From: Cichorium intybus
Taxonomy: Eukaryota > Streptophyta > Magnoliopsida > Asterales > Asteraceae
Reading direction: 5' to 3'
NCBI GenBank assembly: GCA_023525715.1
Contig: CM042010.1
Span: forward strand, 157,637,907 to 157,701,906
DNA length: 64,000 nucleotides
Under the pieces are notes generated by a model that saw only the letters and a list, made by a program, of their open reading frames with translations, was not told where the DNA came from and did no database searches. This document shows positions 46,661 through 59,100 of this stretch, piece after piece (position 1 is the stretch's first letter; the number at the start of each line of letters is the position of its first letter). The position numbers were made by a program, and so were the translations under genes.

Positions 46661-49600
46661 ATGGACATTACAGAGCTTTTAAAATCTTTTGGATCATCAG
46701 ATGCAATGGAATATGAGACGTCACAGCAACTTACACAATTAAAAAAGGAAAACCTTGCTGGACTTCTTTTATCTCTGTCACAAGAACTCTCCGATGATGG
46801 TAAACCTCCGGAGTCCCGTAGATCGGCGGGTATTGTGCTCAAAGACTCTTTGGATGCAAGCGCATGGATGTCAATTGACAAATTAAAAAGACTCCAAATC
46901 AAAGATTTACTCTTAAAGACCCTCGGTTCATCAATTTCTGAAGCAGGCCAGACTGCAGCCCTAGTAATTGGCAAAATTGCTTCCATAGAACCAAGTAAAG
47001 AATGGCATCAACTCCTTAGTTGTTTACTTGGAAACATGACCAAAAAAGTATCATTAAATTTAAAGAAAGCAACTTTGGAGTCACTTGGATGCATCTGTGA
47101 AGGAGTATCTTATGATGATCTTGACCAAGTTGAAGCCAACTCTGTCCTTTTAGCTGTAGTTAAAGGCATGGATGTCGCCCAACATAAGTCTGTTCGGGTA
47201 GCTGCAGCCACAGCTTTAAACAAGGCACTTGAATTCGCACGGACATTTTTTAAAGACAACACTTATAGGGATTACATCATAAGCATGTTGTGTGAAACAG
47301 CTATGGCCACAGAAGCCGAGATCAGAAAAGCTGCTTTCGAGTGCCTTGTGTCAGTTGCATCAGCTTACTATGATTTCATGGAGCCTTACATGTCAGCCCT
47401 TTTTGAGTTAACATCAAAGGCTTTTAAAGATGAAGAAAACATTGCTCTTCAAGCAGTTTGGTTTTGGATTTGTATTTGCGATGAAGAGATTAGGCTAAGT
47501 GGGGTTTCATATCCTCATTTTCGTTTCATAGAAAAGTATAAAAGTACACTAGTTCCACTGCTTCTAGAAACTTTATCGAAGAAAGATGGAAAGGATATCG
47601 GGGACTTGTCAATGGCAGTGGGAACATGTCTTGGTCTTATTGCGAGAATTTTAGGGAATTCCATTGTCCGATTAGTTATATTTTTTGTTCAAGAAAAACT
47701 TTCAAAGCAAGATGGGGTGTCTCGTGCGGTCGGCGCATATGTGTTGGGTACCATTCTTGAAGGTCCAAGTGCCGAAAGGATGTCCTCTAGGGTCTCAGTT
47801 GTTTTACCTTCACTGCTTACTGCTTGGAAAGATGAAAACAGTCATGTGAAAGGCACTATTGTATGGACTTTAAGCCGTATTTTGGAGGTATTACACAAAC
47901 CAGCCACTAGTTTTGCTATTTCATCCGGTCACCTTAGAAGAATCATTTACTTCCTTCTAGAATGTCTCGAATCATCTGATGTTGCTTACATGGTTTGTGG
48001 GGCTATATATCATTTTGCTAAAGGGTATGAAGATTTTAAAGGCGAGTCGTCTATGTTGACCCACTGTCTTGCTGACATCACAACTTCACTTATCGCAACT
48101 GCTGAGACAACCGACGTGCAGCTGCAATCTGCTGCATATGAGACACTGAGTGCGGTTGTGAGACATTCAGATCTCTCAAAAACATCTCAAATCATAAAAG
48201 ACCTCCACCTTAAAATGATATCCAAACTCAGTCAAATCTCATCAAAAGATATAGAAAAGCAAGGAGACCTACGAGCCTTACTGTGTGGTGTCTTGCAGGG
48301 GATCATTCGAAAACTTGATGATTATCATTCGAAAACTTGGCAGCATGGAGGAAACAAAATCATTTATACTCCAAGCTGCTGACAAGATAATGCCTTTGCT
48401 TATCAAAGTCTTCAAGTGTGAAAGCTCAACAGAACACACAGAAACTATGCTGGCTACTGGTGCACTCGCGTACGCCATTGGATCAAAATTCGAGGACTAC
48501 ATGCCGCAATTTTATGAATATTTGAAAATGGGTCTTCAGAATGATAATCATCAAGTTCGTATTGTTTCTGTTGGGGTGGTTGGTGATATATGCAGGGCAT
48601 TGGGTGACAAGATGTTATCTTATTGTGATGACATCATGGAACTGCTTTTTGAGAATCTTTCTAGGGACGATTCTCATCCTGTAAAGCCTCCAATTTTTTC
48701 GTGTTTTGGTGACATGGCACTTGCAGTTGGGAAAAATTTTGGCATGCATGTTGATAAAGTTATGCTTATGATGCAAAAGGATGTGAAACTGTGTGGTGAG
48801 ATTGATGTAGATGATGAGGAGATGCTGGAGTATGGGAATCAGCTTAAGAGGAGTATTTTTGAGGCATATTCAGCTATTTTGCAAGTGCTTAAGAATTCCA
48901 AGGCTGATTTGACGTTGTATTCTCCGCGGCTTTTAAAATTTATCGAGGTGGTTGTTAAGGATGCTGACAGGTATTGTCTATTGTTTTTTTTTTTTTTTTT
49001 TTTTGCTCTTGTCTATGCTATAAATTGCTTATCCGGTGCATGTGAATTTTCTCTTTTTATTACCAATCATTACTATTATGTGCTTGACATGGTAGAATTG
49101 AGGAAGGAAGGAATGGAATGATTTATTCCATTTTTTTGCTTTTTTTATGGGATGGAATTCTTGAAGAAATGTCATTTGTTTCTTTTCGCCAACTCAATCC
49201 TTATAGGGATGTGTGTTGCTTCATTTCATCATTGAATGGAGATGGACAGTTGCAATATAAACCATTTCTATATATGTATTTTTATTATTGAAAATATCAC
49301 CAATTTGGATTAAATTATAGCTTATTTATTAAACAAATTTAATTAAACCAACATTTTTGTTTCCGTATGATGGAGTGGAATTGGCCATTCTTGAAGAAAT
49401 GTGTTTCCTTCCGTTTTTTTAATTCATTCCTTACTTAAGGGGTGTTTTTGTAATGACAATATATACCAAGTTTTGTTTTTATGTAATTTTTATCGATACA
49501 AGGTTTTTTTTTTATTTTTAATTTTAATAAAGTTGTTTTATATATTAAATTAACTAGTAACTATAATTATATCTTTATTATAATCTTATATGGGTTGTTA

Positions 49601-50846
49601 TGAGCTTGTGTTATGTTTAATTTTGTATATATGTAAATAAAAAAGGTGTTGGTTATCTGAAATGGCGTATATTGTTGACTTTAAGTTACACATTATATTT
49701 GCGTATAATACAAAATCCAAATGAAATTTCATCCCATTCCTACAAACCAACCCAATGTGATCATGGAATGTAATAACTCATTCCATTACCTAGCTTATTT
49801 CGTTATTCTCTCCATTGTGCTCTTTCCTTGTCCCATTCCATCCAATCAAAATTCACATGTGGTTTCATCTTGTCTACTAATTTACCTAAATTGTCGTGTG
49901 TGCAGCTGACCAAAAACAGTGACAATCATAATCGGCCAAAAATTTGAACTTTGGGCTAGATTGATAATTAACTGCATAGAACTTCTAGATGAGTTTTTAC
50001 CCAATAAGTTATTCAGACCTTAGAATGAACTGATTGCTTTTGGGTGTAGAGATCATTTGTCAAACACTCAAATTGTAAAATTGTATCGATTATCATTATG
50101 CTAGTTTTGTGAATCAATGTTTGAGTTTAAAATCTGGTTGGTTCACCTCTTCATGTAGTAATTTGTATGACACGTTTACATATAAACCACTAAAAAAGCA
50201 TGGAAAGCTATATAAAGGAAAATATACTTTTATTAATCAATGAAATGCTATTATTTCCAAAGCATGAAAAAGAATGTATATTCATGTGGTTACTAGTGAT
50301 TTTGGTTCACAATAGACCCTGTACTCAAATACTAATAAGTTGTGTAATCTATAAAAAGAAAAGTAATCTTGTATGTTTTGTGACTTGTTGGTAATTTGTG
50401 TAATCAATAGGATGTTAAGGTGTGATGTGCTCATAGGATTTACATCTTTAGCTTCATGATTGAGCCTTACTGCAAATTCTATGATTTTGGTAACTATGTT
50501 TTAGATCGGGTAGCCAAGCCCTATAATATATTGATTATTTAAGGGCGAGTTGCAAGAAATAGCAATGAACATTCATTGATTTGTTAATTATAATATATCC
50601 TACTTTCATTTCTTGCTAGCATTACACTTCGAAAAAATCTACCAATGATTTTGCAACGTTATCCAAATAACTGGAAGGGTGTTTGCTAGTTCTTATATAT
50701 TAGCCCATTATTTCTACTTAAATACTTATTGAACGGGGTTTTGCAGGGATGAAAGTCTGGGAAAGGCAGCAGTAGAACTACTTGGAGACCTTGCAAATGC
50801 ACTTGGGCCACATATAAGTGTCTTCAATCTGGAGATGAGTAAGTAA
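46661..50846 (+). pseudogene. Importin subunit beta-1 homologue, broken by a 22-bp tandem duplication
   Basis: Importin beta carries NLS cargo with importin alpha through nuclear pores and is built of HEAT repeats. Exon 1 (46661-48970) starts MDITELLKSFGSSDAMEYET; recognisable family text includes NLAGLLLSLSQEL, KKATLESLGCICEGVSYDD, IRKAAFECLVSVASAYYDFM, GTCLGLIARILGNSIVRLVI and EGPSAERMS. At 48302-48339 ATCATTCGAAAACTTG occurs twice, 22 bp apart, which shifts the frame; the correct text resumes in the next frame (LGSMEETKSFILQAADKIM, GVVGDICRALGDKML, SHPVKPPIFSCFGDMALAVG). Exon 2 (50747-50838) gives DESLGKAAVELLGDLANALG. The ORF ends in MSK at 50846, or a GTAAGT donor leads to a last exon with the conserved C-terminal stretch, which I cannot find. 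It is clearly more diverged than typical plant importin beta, fitting a decaying paralogue. Confidence 0.88.
48971..50746 (+). other. Intron 1 of the importin-beta gene, with a fold-back repeat
   Basis: A donor at 48971 (GACAG|GTATTG) and acceptor at 50746 (TTTTGCAG) bound 1.8 kb of AT-rich DNA. A T-tract follows the donor. Segments around 49105 (GGAATGGAATGATTTATTCCA) and 49760-49800 (CATGGAATGTAATAACTCATTCC) are related in inverted orientation, suggesting a MITE. No gene is seen inside. Confidence 0.5.
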
Positions 50847-51802
50847 ATGAATGATTGGCCACATGTTTCGAGCATGTGGGTAAATATTACTTGTTTTTCT
50901 TCGTCACCGGAAAATGGTTTTTCATGTAAAGTTTCAAGTAAATCGTGTGGACATTTTTGTTCTTTACTATGAATTGAAGTACAAAAAAACTCGGGTGGAA
51001 AAGGTCATTCTGTATGCTATCGACTTTTTAGCATTAAGGTCATTATTATGGTGGCTTGTCAGTTTTATCAAACCTTCTTTCCTTCTGGGATTTTGTGTTT
51101 GCCCTTTTTGTGTCTTTATTAAATTGCCATATTTTTATTTTGCAAATCTATTTATGGGCGTTTGGGTTTTTTTGACCGGTTAGGAATTTTCCGAAATTAG
51201 AAATGAGATTCAATTTTGTTTTGCTTTGGCGTGTGGTTGCATTTGAGTACAAAACTCGGAAATCCCCATCGGTGAAGGAATTTGGTTTCTTTCCAGTCAT
51301 TTAAAACAATTCCAATCTCCTCGCATTCGTGTGAATGATTGAAATACCCTTTTAGATATAAAAAGAAAAAGGGTTTATATCAAGATGGAAGGCAAACGAA
51401 CAACAAGTGGCATTCGCGTGAATGATAGACTTTCCATATGTCACTATAATCCTGTTAATTACGGTTTTTGATATTTAACCAAGTGTATTTAGTTTGAATT
51501 TAAAGTATTTCAAATGTGAATTTGACAATACTTTTCCTTCAAAAGAGGTGTGAATATGGTAGGAAGCCATAAACTACTAGCGCACGGTGCGGTAGCCTCA
51601 AATAAATTCAGGTCGAGATGAGCCATCCAACAACAAATTTGGGTCTAAGTGACTTTGGAGGATTACTTTAGCAACCAAAGGCTAGACGACACAAAGTAAT
51701 AATGTCGTAATTATATAAATGTTCAATTTTGAAGTATAATTATAATTCTTGTTAAAGTAATAATGTCGTAATTATATAAATGTTCAATTTTGTATTCGTT
51801 AA
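50847..51802. other. Spacer before the MULE, with direct repeats and a Helitron-like hairpin
   Basis: A 39-bp direct repeat (AAAGTAATAATGTCGTAATT onward) occurs at 51693-51731 and 51754-51792, right before the MULE coding text. Near 51577-51592 the minus strand reads CCGCACCGTGCG then CTAG then T, which resembles a Helitron 3' end. The missing importin C-terminal exon is not visible here. Confidence 0.4.
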
Positions 51803-53797
51803 GTGTTTAGCAGCCGTGGAAATTTAGTGGATTGGGTGCAAAATGTGGCACGGTCTCTCGGGTATGTGACTGTTACTAAAAGAACAAAGACAAAACCAAG
51901 TGGCTATGTGTCAGAAGTTGTTTTGATGTGTGATCGAGGTGGTGTGTTTAAAGGCCAGGAGACGTCCACCATAAATACGGGGACAAGAAAAATAAATTGT
52001 CCATTCGAATTACATGCTTGTTACTATAAGTTGGATGACGTTTGGAGGTTGAAAGTAAAAAATAATCAACATAATCATGAGCCTGCAACGTATTTGGAGG
52101 GTCACCCATTTGCAAGGCGGTTAACACAAAATGAATCAAAAATGGTTGCAGAAATGAGAATAAACAATGTCCCCCCATCGAATATCATATCGGAGTTGAA
52201 CAGTCATAATGAGAAAAACGTATCTACAATAAAGACAATTTACAATGAGGGTAACAAAGTTCGGATGGCTGAGAGTGCAGGTCGAAGTCAAATGCAGGTT
52301 GTATTCGGATTTTTGCATTCAAAAGGATATTTGTATGAGTATCGTACAAATGATACGACTAATGTGTAGGAAGATCTTTTTTTGTTCACCCAACATCATT
52401 GGAGATATGGCGTGCATGTCCACAGGTTATGATGATGGATGCCACCTATAAGACTAACAAGTATGAATTTTTTTCTTTATTCATTGATTGTGGTTACAAT
52501 ATTTTTACTAATTGTTATTCTTCTATTTATAGGTATAAAATGCATTTTTTGGAGATTGTTGGTGTTACTTCAGCAAACACGACATTTTCCATTGGTTTTG
52601 GGTTCATGGATCAAGAAAAGGAATCTAATTACACTTGGGCTTTAAGTTGTCTCAAGACCATACTCGACAGATATGACATATGACAGCCTATGTGTGATTG
52701 TTACTGACAGAGAGTTAGTATTGATGAGTGCATGTACAAAAGTATTCCCGTCAGCCATTCAGATACTTTGTAGATGGCATATATCTCAAAGTATATTAGC
52801 TCATTGCAGACAAAGTTATAAGACAATTGGAGAGTGGACATCCTTTACACGAGATTGGGATACTTTAGTTAATTCATCAACATGGGCAACATATTTGAGA
52901 AACTATGCACATCTTGAATCAAGAGCGACATATCATCAAGGTATTTTTTGTTTAAAATATTAATTTATATAATAATATGCTAACAATTTAATTGTTTAAT
53001 CAGGTGTTCTCGATTATCTCAATCGGGTCTGATTGTAAAAATACAAGGAGAAGTTTGTATCATTTTAGATTAACCAAATTTTAAACTTTCACAACCACAC
53101 GAACAATAGAGTTGAAAGTCAACATGCAAAGTTGAAAAAATTCTTGAATACACAACATGCCGACTTAGATAAATTTTTTACTTGTATTGAAAAGGTAGTG
53201 GCATCGCAACATGCAGCAATAAAAGATTATTTAGAAACAAACCAAACTAAGTTACTGCGTCGATACAATATAGCACCGATGAAAAGTTTGTGTGGAAAAG
53301 TTTCACACCATGCATTAGAAAAAATTAGACAAGCGTTCGATCGGCCTGATGTACGACAATTAACTGAGGACGAATGTGGTTGTGAATTGCGTCGTAGTTG
53401 TGGGTTACCTTGTGTGCATGAAATTGCTATTTACTTGGCTGCGCACCAACCGATACGACTAGCGTCTATTGACAAATTTTGGAAAAAGCTCGATTTAGTT
53501 AATGTTGTGGTTACCGATGAAGATGTTGATTTTAGTTTGGAAGAGGGCATGTGATTGTTCAAAGAAAGTTATGTTAAACAATCAGATGAAGGGAAACGAA
53601 GTTATATGAGAAAAATGTGGAACATATTTTTTCCATCAACAACGGTTGCTGATCCAGATATTCACAAAAATACCCGTGGACGTCCACGGTTGAGCAAACA
53701 AAAGTCAAAAAATGTAGCCCACAACACCCCACCCCTACCAACACACACACACTTACCAACACCCAACCCCTACCAACTCAGTATCCTCGTAGACGAC
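51803..53797 (+). pseudogene. FAR1-domain MULE transposase, decayed, N-terminal part of a transposase-OTU fusion
   Basis: Text begins FSSRGNLVDWVQNVARSLGY, with no clear ATG. FAR1-type DNA-binding region: CDRGG, INCPFELHACYYK, VKNNQHNHEP. MULE core: first Asp in MMMDATYKTNKY, second in VIVTDRELVLM followed by ILCRWHISQS, and Glu in NNRVESQHAKLKKF. SWIM-type zinc finger: CGCELRRSCGLPCVHEIA. Small introns at 52461-52532 and 52941-53003 have consensus sites. Lesions: TAG after NDTTNV and one T missing near 52380; a frame slip near 52680; three stops within 60 bp after 53030 at sites where Trp is expected; TGA at 53552-53554. The frame stays open to the insertion of Gypsy E at 53798 and continues after it. 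Terminal inverted repeats were not found. Confidence 0.85.
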
Positions 53798-55346
53798 TGT
53801 AACACCCGGTTCCTCAAATTTAGGATATACCAATTTCTTTAGTAAAACATGATATAATTAGAGGTATAATCCCAAAAAGAGTAACAAGTATATACAAGGT
53901 TGTCATCAAAAGCTTAGTTCAAGTTCTAAACTATTACATCAATTGTTTACAACTATTTTAACAAACCGGGTTTACTTCATATTTTAAAACAACAAAAGTA
54001 AGTCTAAGTCAAAGTCCAAGTCCATGTGTAGCTATCCATCCAGGCTCCATTTCCCGCGGTCACCACTACCAGAACCTAACACAAATCACAGTAACAAATA
54101 ATTTATGAGCTTGAAAGCTCAGTGAGTAATTTAATGTTAGTTGGAATGTATCATTCACTATCTCATTTGATTTTATCTCAATGAACTATCTCAGTCCATA
54201 GTGTGTCTCACACACTATTCCTCTTTCTTCCATATACTCAAAATTTAGTTATAATCAACCAAATTTAAACATAGCTTACTTCTTAATTGTAAATAATATC
54301 ATTATAAAACATAATCATCTAATAATTAACTACTCACCTGAAGTTGAGTCGATATGTGGAACTCCCGAACCTCGTGTGTGTTCCTGTCTAGCTTTAGCTG
54401 TAACACAATGACTCAAACTCAATATTCAATTTCAAGAAAAATCTCAATCATGCTCAATATTCATATCAATCAAGGAATTGGAATCATAATAGAGGGTTAC
54501 AATCAAAAGATAGCAATACTATCCTAATTGTAACTTCCAATTTCACAAATTTAGCTCACATAACCCTAAAAACGCAATACAAGTGTTTTACTAACTTGGG
54601 TTTCGAATTAGAACTCCATCACACACACTAATCCAAGTAAACTCACTCTAATCCATACTAGTAGCAGGTGATTCATCAAAACCACCTGGAACTATCTCAA
54701 AACAAGAAATCTAATCGTCAAAACGAAGTAAGAATCAATAAGAATTACCTTTCAAGCTCAAGGAACTAATCTCTAGCTTCAATTCGTGATCAATAGGCCT
54801 TAAAATCGACTTAGAAGGCTTAGAAGTGGTTTTCTAGGGTTTTGAGAGGTTTTAGACGAAAAGGGTTTTAACCCCAAATGAATCAAAATCGTATTTTTAA
54901 AACAGATCTGTGCGATTACACGGCCCGTGTAAAAATTACACGGCCCGTGTAATTTACGGTATGAAAATGAAATTTGATCTGCAGAACTACACGACCCGTG
55001 TAGATATTACACGACCCGTGCTGCACAAATTACACGACCCGTGTCAAAGTTACACGACCCGTGTAATTCACGGTATGCAATTGAGTTTTAGTCTAAAACT
55101 TTACACGACCCGTGTCAAAACTACACGACCCGTGTAACTCACGGTGTGCTCAAAACATTCACAAGAGATTCCTACACGACCCGTGTAACTTTAACACGAC
55201 CCGTGTAACTCCTTTTTAGCATTTTTCAACATCAAACTTCTACCAATTGAGATTTTTAACTACCAAACTCATGCTATAATCTAACTAATCTTTAATTGCA
55301 CCAAGATTTACTCAAAATCTCTAAATTTTAATAACACGGTATTACA
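53798..55346 (-). repeat. 3' LTR of Gypsy E (1549 bp)
   Basis: It runs TGTAACACCCGGTTCC...CGGTATTACA and equals 60383-61931 except at two positions I noticed (A/G in CTCC[A/G]TTTCCC; T/C in GTGTAA[T/C]TCACGG). Confidence 0.95.
54914..55211. repeat. Ten near-palindromes ACACG(A/G)CCCGTGT in the Gypsy E LTR
   Basis: Ten copies of the 13-mer are spaced irregularly over 300 bp; the first two have G, the others A at the sixth base, and one ends GTGC. Each is an inverted repeat ACACG-N3-CGTGT. The identical array is in the other LTR at about 61503-61795. It could bind a dimeric factor or fold into hairpins; function unknown. Confidence 0.9.
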
Positions 55347-55386
55347 AGTACTTACCCCCTTCAAAAGATTCCGTCCTCGGAATCTC

Positions 55387-56145
55387 CTAAAATAAAAAGG
55401 GATATTTTGTTCGCATCTCTTCTTCAGCTTCCCAAGTGACATCTGATCCTCTATGATGTCGCCATTGCACTTTCACCAATCCCACTTCTTTGTTTCGTAA
55501 TTTCTTAACTTTCTTTTCTAGAATTTGCTCTGGCATCTCTTGATATCTTAATTTCTCATCTAGTTGAACTTCAGCTAGAGGTACTCGGGTGGATTTATCA
55601 TGTAATGTTTTTCTGAGATGTGATACATGGAACACATTATGGATACCCCGTAGTTCATCTGGAAGTTCAAGTTTATACGCGACTGCTCCAACTCTCTCTA
55701 AGATTTGGAAAGGTCCGATAAAGCGTGGGCTCAATTTACCTCTCTTGCCAAATCGAATTATTCCTTTCCATGGGGACACTTTTAACATTACCATGTCTCC
55801 AACATTAAACTCTAACAACTTTCTTCTTCTATCTGCATATTGCTTTTGGCGGTTTTGGGCTACCCGCATATGCTCACGAATGCTTTGTATCTTCTCTTCA
55901 GTTTCAGCCACAATTTCCGGTCCCGCCAATGGTTTCTCTCCCATCTCTGTCCAGCAAGTTGGTGTTCGGCACGGTGCACCATATAAAGCTTCAAAAGGTG
56001 CCATCTGTATACTGGAGTGATAAGTGTTGTTATAGGCAAACTCTACCAAAGGCAGATGATCTTCCCAACTGCCTCCAAAATCAATGATGCAGGCTCGAAG
56101 CATATCTTCAAGTGTTTGTATCGTTCTTTCCGACTGTCCATCCGT
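55387..56145 (-). CDS. Gypsy E integrase C-terminus with chromodomain-like tail (after a 1-bp deletion)
   Basis: Continues the integrase in the shifted frame: MLRACIIDFGGSWEDHLPLV, then EFAYNNTYHSSIQMAPFEAL, followed by the GPF/Y-like region (KLSPRFIGPFQILERVG) and NVFHVSHLRK. The last ~45 residues (KVKKLRNKEVGLVKVQWRH, then RGSDVTWEAEEEMRTKYPFL) match the C-terminal chromodomain-like module of Tekay/Del chromoviruses, thought to steer integration to heterochromatin. It is separated from the main frame only by loss of one C near 56145. Confidence 0.9.
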   Translation of the reverse strand, partial: TDGQSERTIQTLEDMLRACIIDFGGSWEDHLPLVEFAYNNTYHSSIQMAPFEALYGAPCRTPTCWTEMGEKPLAGPEIVAETEEKIQSIREHMRVAQNRQKQYADRRRKLLEFNVGDMVMLKVSPWKGIIRFGKRGKLSPRFIGPFQILERVGAVAYKLELPDELRGIHNVFHVSHLRKTLHDKSTRVPLAEVQLDEKLRYQEMPEQILEKKVKKLRNKEVGLVKVQWRHHRGSDVTWEAEEEMRTKYPFLF

Positions 56146-59100
56146 CTGGGATGATACGCAGTACTCAATAAAGCTTTTGTACCAAAATGCTTTTGGAAAC
56201 TCTGCCAGAAATGTGAATTGAATCGATTATCTCTATCAGAAATTATTGAAGTTGGCACTCCATGTCGTTTCACAATTTCTCTCGTATATATCTCAGCTAG
56301 CTTTGATACTTGATAATCTTCTCGGATTGGAATAAAATGAGCAGACTTTGTCAATCTATCAACAATCACCCAAATTGAATCATATCCTCGAGGAGTCCGA
56401 GGCAACTTGGTGATGAAATCCATGGTGATCTCATCCCATTTCTTCTTTGGTACTGGCAATGGCTGCACTGCTCCATAAGGTTTTTGATGATTAGCTTTTA
56501 CCTGAAGACATGTCAAACAGTTCTCTACAAATCGTCCCACATCACGCTTCATACCCGGCCACCAGTAGTATGGTTTTAAGGTATAATACATTCGTGTACT
56601 ACCAGGATGAACCGAATACCTAGTACAGTGAGCATCCTCTAGCAATAACTGTCTCGCCTCGCCATGTCTCGGAACCCAAACTCGCCCTTGGAAAGTCTTG
56701 ATTCCTTGTGCATTTTCTACAAGTTTCTCTATATAACCAATCATCCTTTCTTTCTTCAAGTCATTGGCTTCGACTTGACATCTTCGTATCAACTCTGGTA
56801 GTCGACTCACAATCCTCATTCGAGCCGATACAATTCGAATAGGCGACTCTTTACGGCTTAGTGCATCCGCCACCACATTGGCTTTACCAGGATGGTAAAG
56901 TATTTCACAATCATAATCTTTTAGTAGATCCATCCACCGTACTTGCCTCATGTTTAACTCTTTCTGATCAAACAGATATTTCAGGCTTTTATGATCTGTA
57001 TATATTTGAAATCGCACTCCATAAAGATAATGTCGCCATATCTTTAACGCAAAGATTACCGCCGCCAGCTCTAAATCATGTACTGGGTAAGCTTTTTCAT
57101 GTGGTTTCAGTTGTCGTGAGGCATACGCTATCACTCGTCCTTTTTGCATCAACACGCATCCAAGACCACTAAAGGAGGCATCGCTGTAAAGAACATAATC
57201 CTCCCCTCCTTGCGGTAATGCTAACACTGGAGCCTTGCATAAGCTATCTCGTAGTTGTTCAAAGGCTGATTGTTGTGCCTCAGTCCAATTAAATTTCTCC
57301 GTTTTCTTGGTCAATTTGGTTAAGGGCATAGCTATACGAGAAAAGTTTTCTACAAATCGTCGATAATAGCCTGCTAACCCCAAGAAACTACGAACTTCCA
57401 TTGGACTCTTTGGCGGCTCCCAACTCATTACGGCTTCGATCTTTGCTGGATCTACCTTTATACCGTCTTCATTTATCACATGGCCAAGGAATTGTATCTC
57501 CCGTAACCAGAACTCGCATTTTGAAAATTTTGCATATAATTTCTCGTCTCGAAGAAGATCTAGCATTTGTTGTAAATGAAATCTGTGCTCATCTCGACTC
57601 TTTGAATAAATCAGGATGTCGTCAATAAATACAATTACGAATTTATCAAGAAAAGGACGACAAACCCGATTCATCAAATCCATAAAAACAGCAGGAGCAT
57701 TAGTCAAACCGAACGGCATGACTAAGAACTCGTAATGGCCATACCTCGTACGAAAAGCTGTCTTCGGAATATCAGCTTCTTGTACCCTCAATTGATGATA
57801 GCCGGATCTCAAATCAATCTTTGAAAAATACGTGGCTCCATGCAGTTGATCAAATAAGTCATCGATCCTCGGCAACGGGTAACGATTCTTTATAGTGATC
57901 TTGTTGAGCTCCCGATAATCTATACACATTCTCATAGATCCATCTTTCTTTTTCACAAAGAGTATAGGCGCACCCCACGGAGACGAACTCGGACGTATAA
58001 ATCCAAGTTCCAATAATTCTTGCAACTGTCTCTTTAATTCTTCCATCTCAGATGGTGCTAATCGATAAGGTGGTCGAGCTACCGGCTTCGCCCCCGGTAT
58101 GACATCGATCACAAATTCAACTTGTCTACTTGGTGGTACGCCTGGAAGACTTTCGGGAAATACATCGGGATAATCACAAACCACTTCTACTTCTTCTATT
58201 TTGGAATGTTTTGACTCAGCACTAATCACATGTGCCATAATCAATTCACCCCCTCTTTCTATATATCTTCTAGCCGTGGCAAGTGACACTATCGGTACTT
58301 TTCGGGAACGTCGTTCACCTCGTATCAACATTCGGGAACCACTCGGTGTCTTTATGGAAAGTGTTTTCTCATGACAATCCATTTGACCCCTATTATCATC
58401 CATCCAATCCATCCCGACTATTACATCAAACTCATGATTAGTGATCGGCTTCAGATCTATAGGGTACGCAATCCCATAGATTTCAAGCTGACACTGTTTA
58501 TAATGACTCTTTACAAAAACACATCTACCATCTGCTACATCTACTATTATTTTCTCATATAATTCAACTAATGGATTATCTAGTTTAGAAGCAAAAGACT
58601 CTGATATAAAAGACACAGATGCACCTGAATCAAAAAGTACTCTTGCTTGAAAAGAGTTCAAGCTAAAGATACCTGTGATAACATCGGTCCGATCTCTAGC
58701 CTCGTCAACAGTCAATTGAAAAGCTCGCGTTTTCACATGACCACCACCCCTATCTCTTCGATCATCTCGATCTCGACCTCCTCCTTGACCAGTCTTCTGA
58801 AAATCTCTTTGTGGCTCAGATTTCATCTTTGGGCAATTTGGACGAATATGCCCGCTCTCCCCACAATTGAAACAAACAGGGCGACTCTCGGTACACTGGC
58901 GAGCCATATGTCCCGTCTTTCCACACTGGAAACAAACTGATGGAAGGTTTCGGGAATCACATTCTCCCATGTGTTTTCGCCTACACTTCTTACACCATTT
59001 CTCTTCATTCTTCTTGGTTTCACCACGGACTTGAGAACCCGTGGTAATGGACCTCTGAGGAGTATCTACAACTTTACCCTCCCACTTTCTCTTAAATCCT

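Noticed and set aside
54910..55137. 75-codon ORF beginning MRLHGPCKNYTARV, also at 61495
   Set aside because: It is the palindrome array of the LTR read in one frame.
54914..55211. Possible CRISPR array (short repeats with spacers)
   Set aside because: Repeats are 13 bp, spacing is irregular, they lie inside an LTR of a plant Gypsy element and are duplicated in the second LTR; no cas genes exist here.
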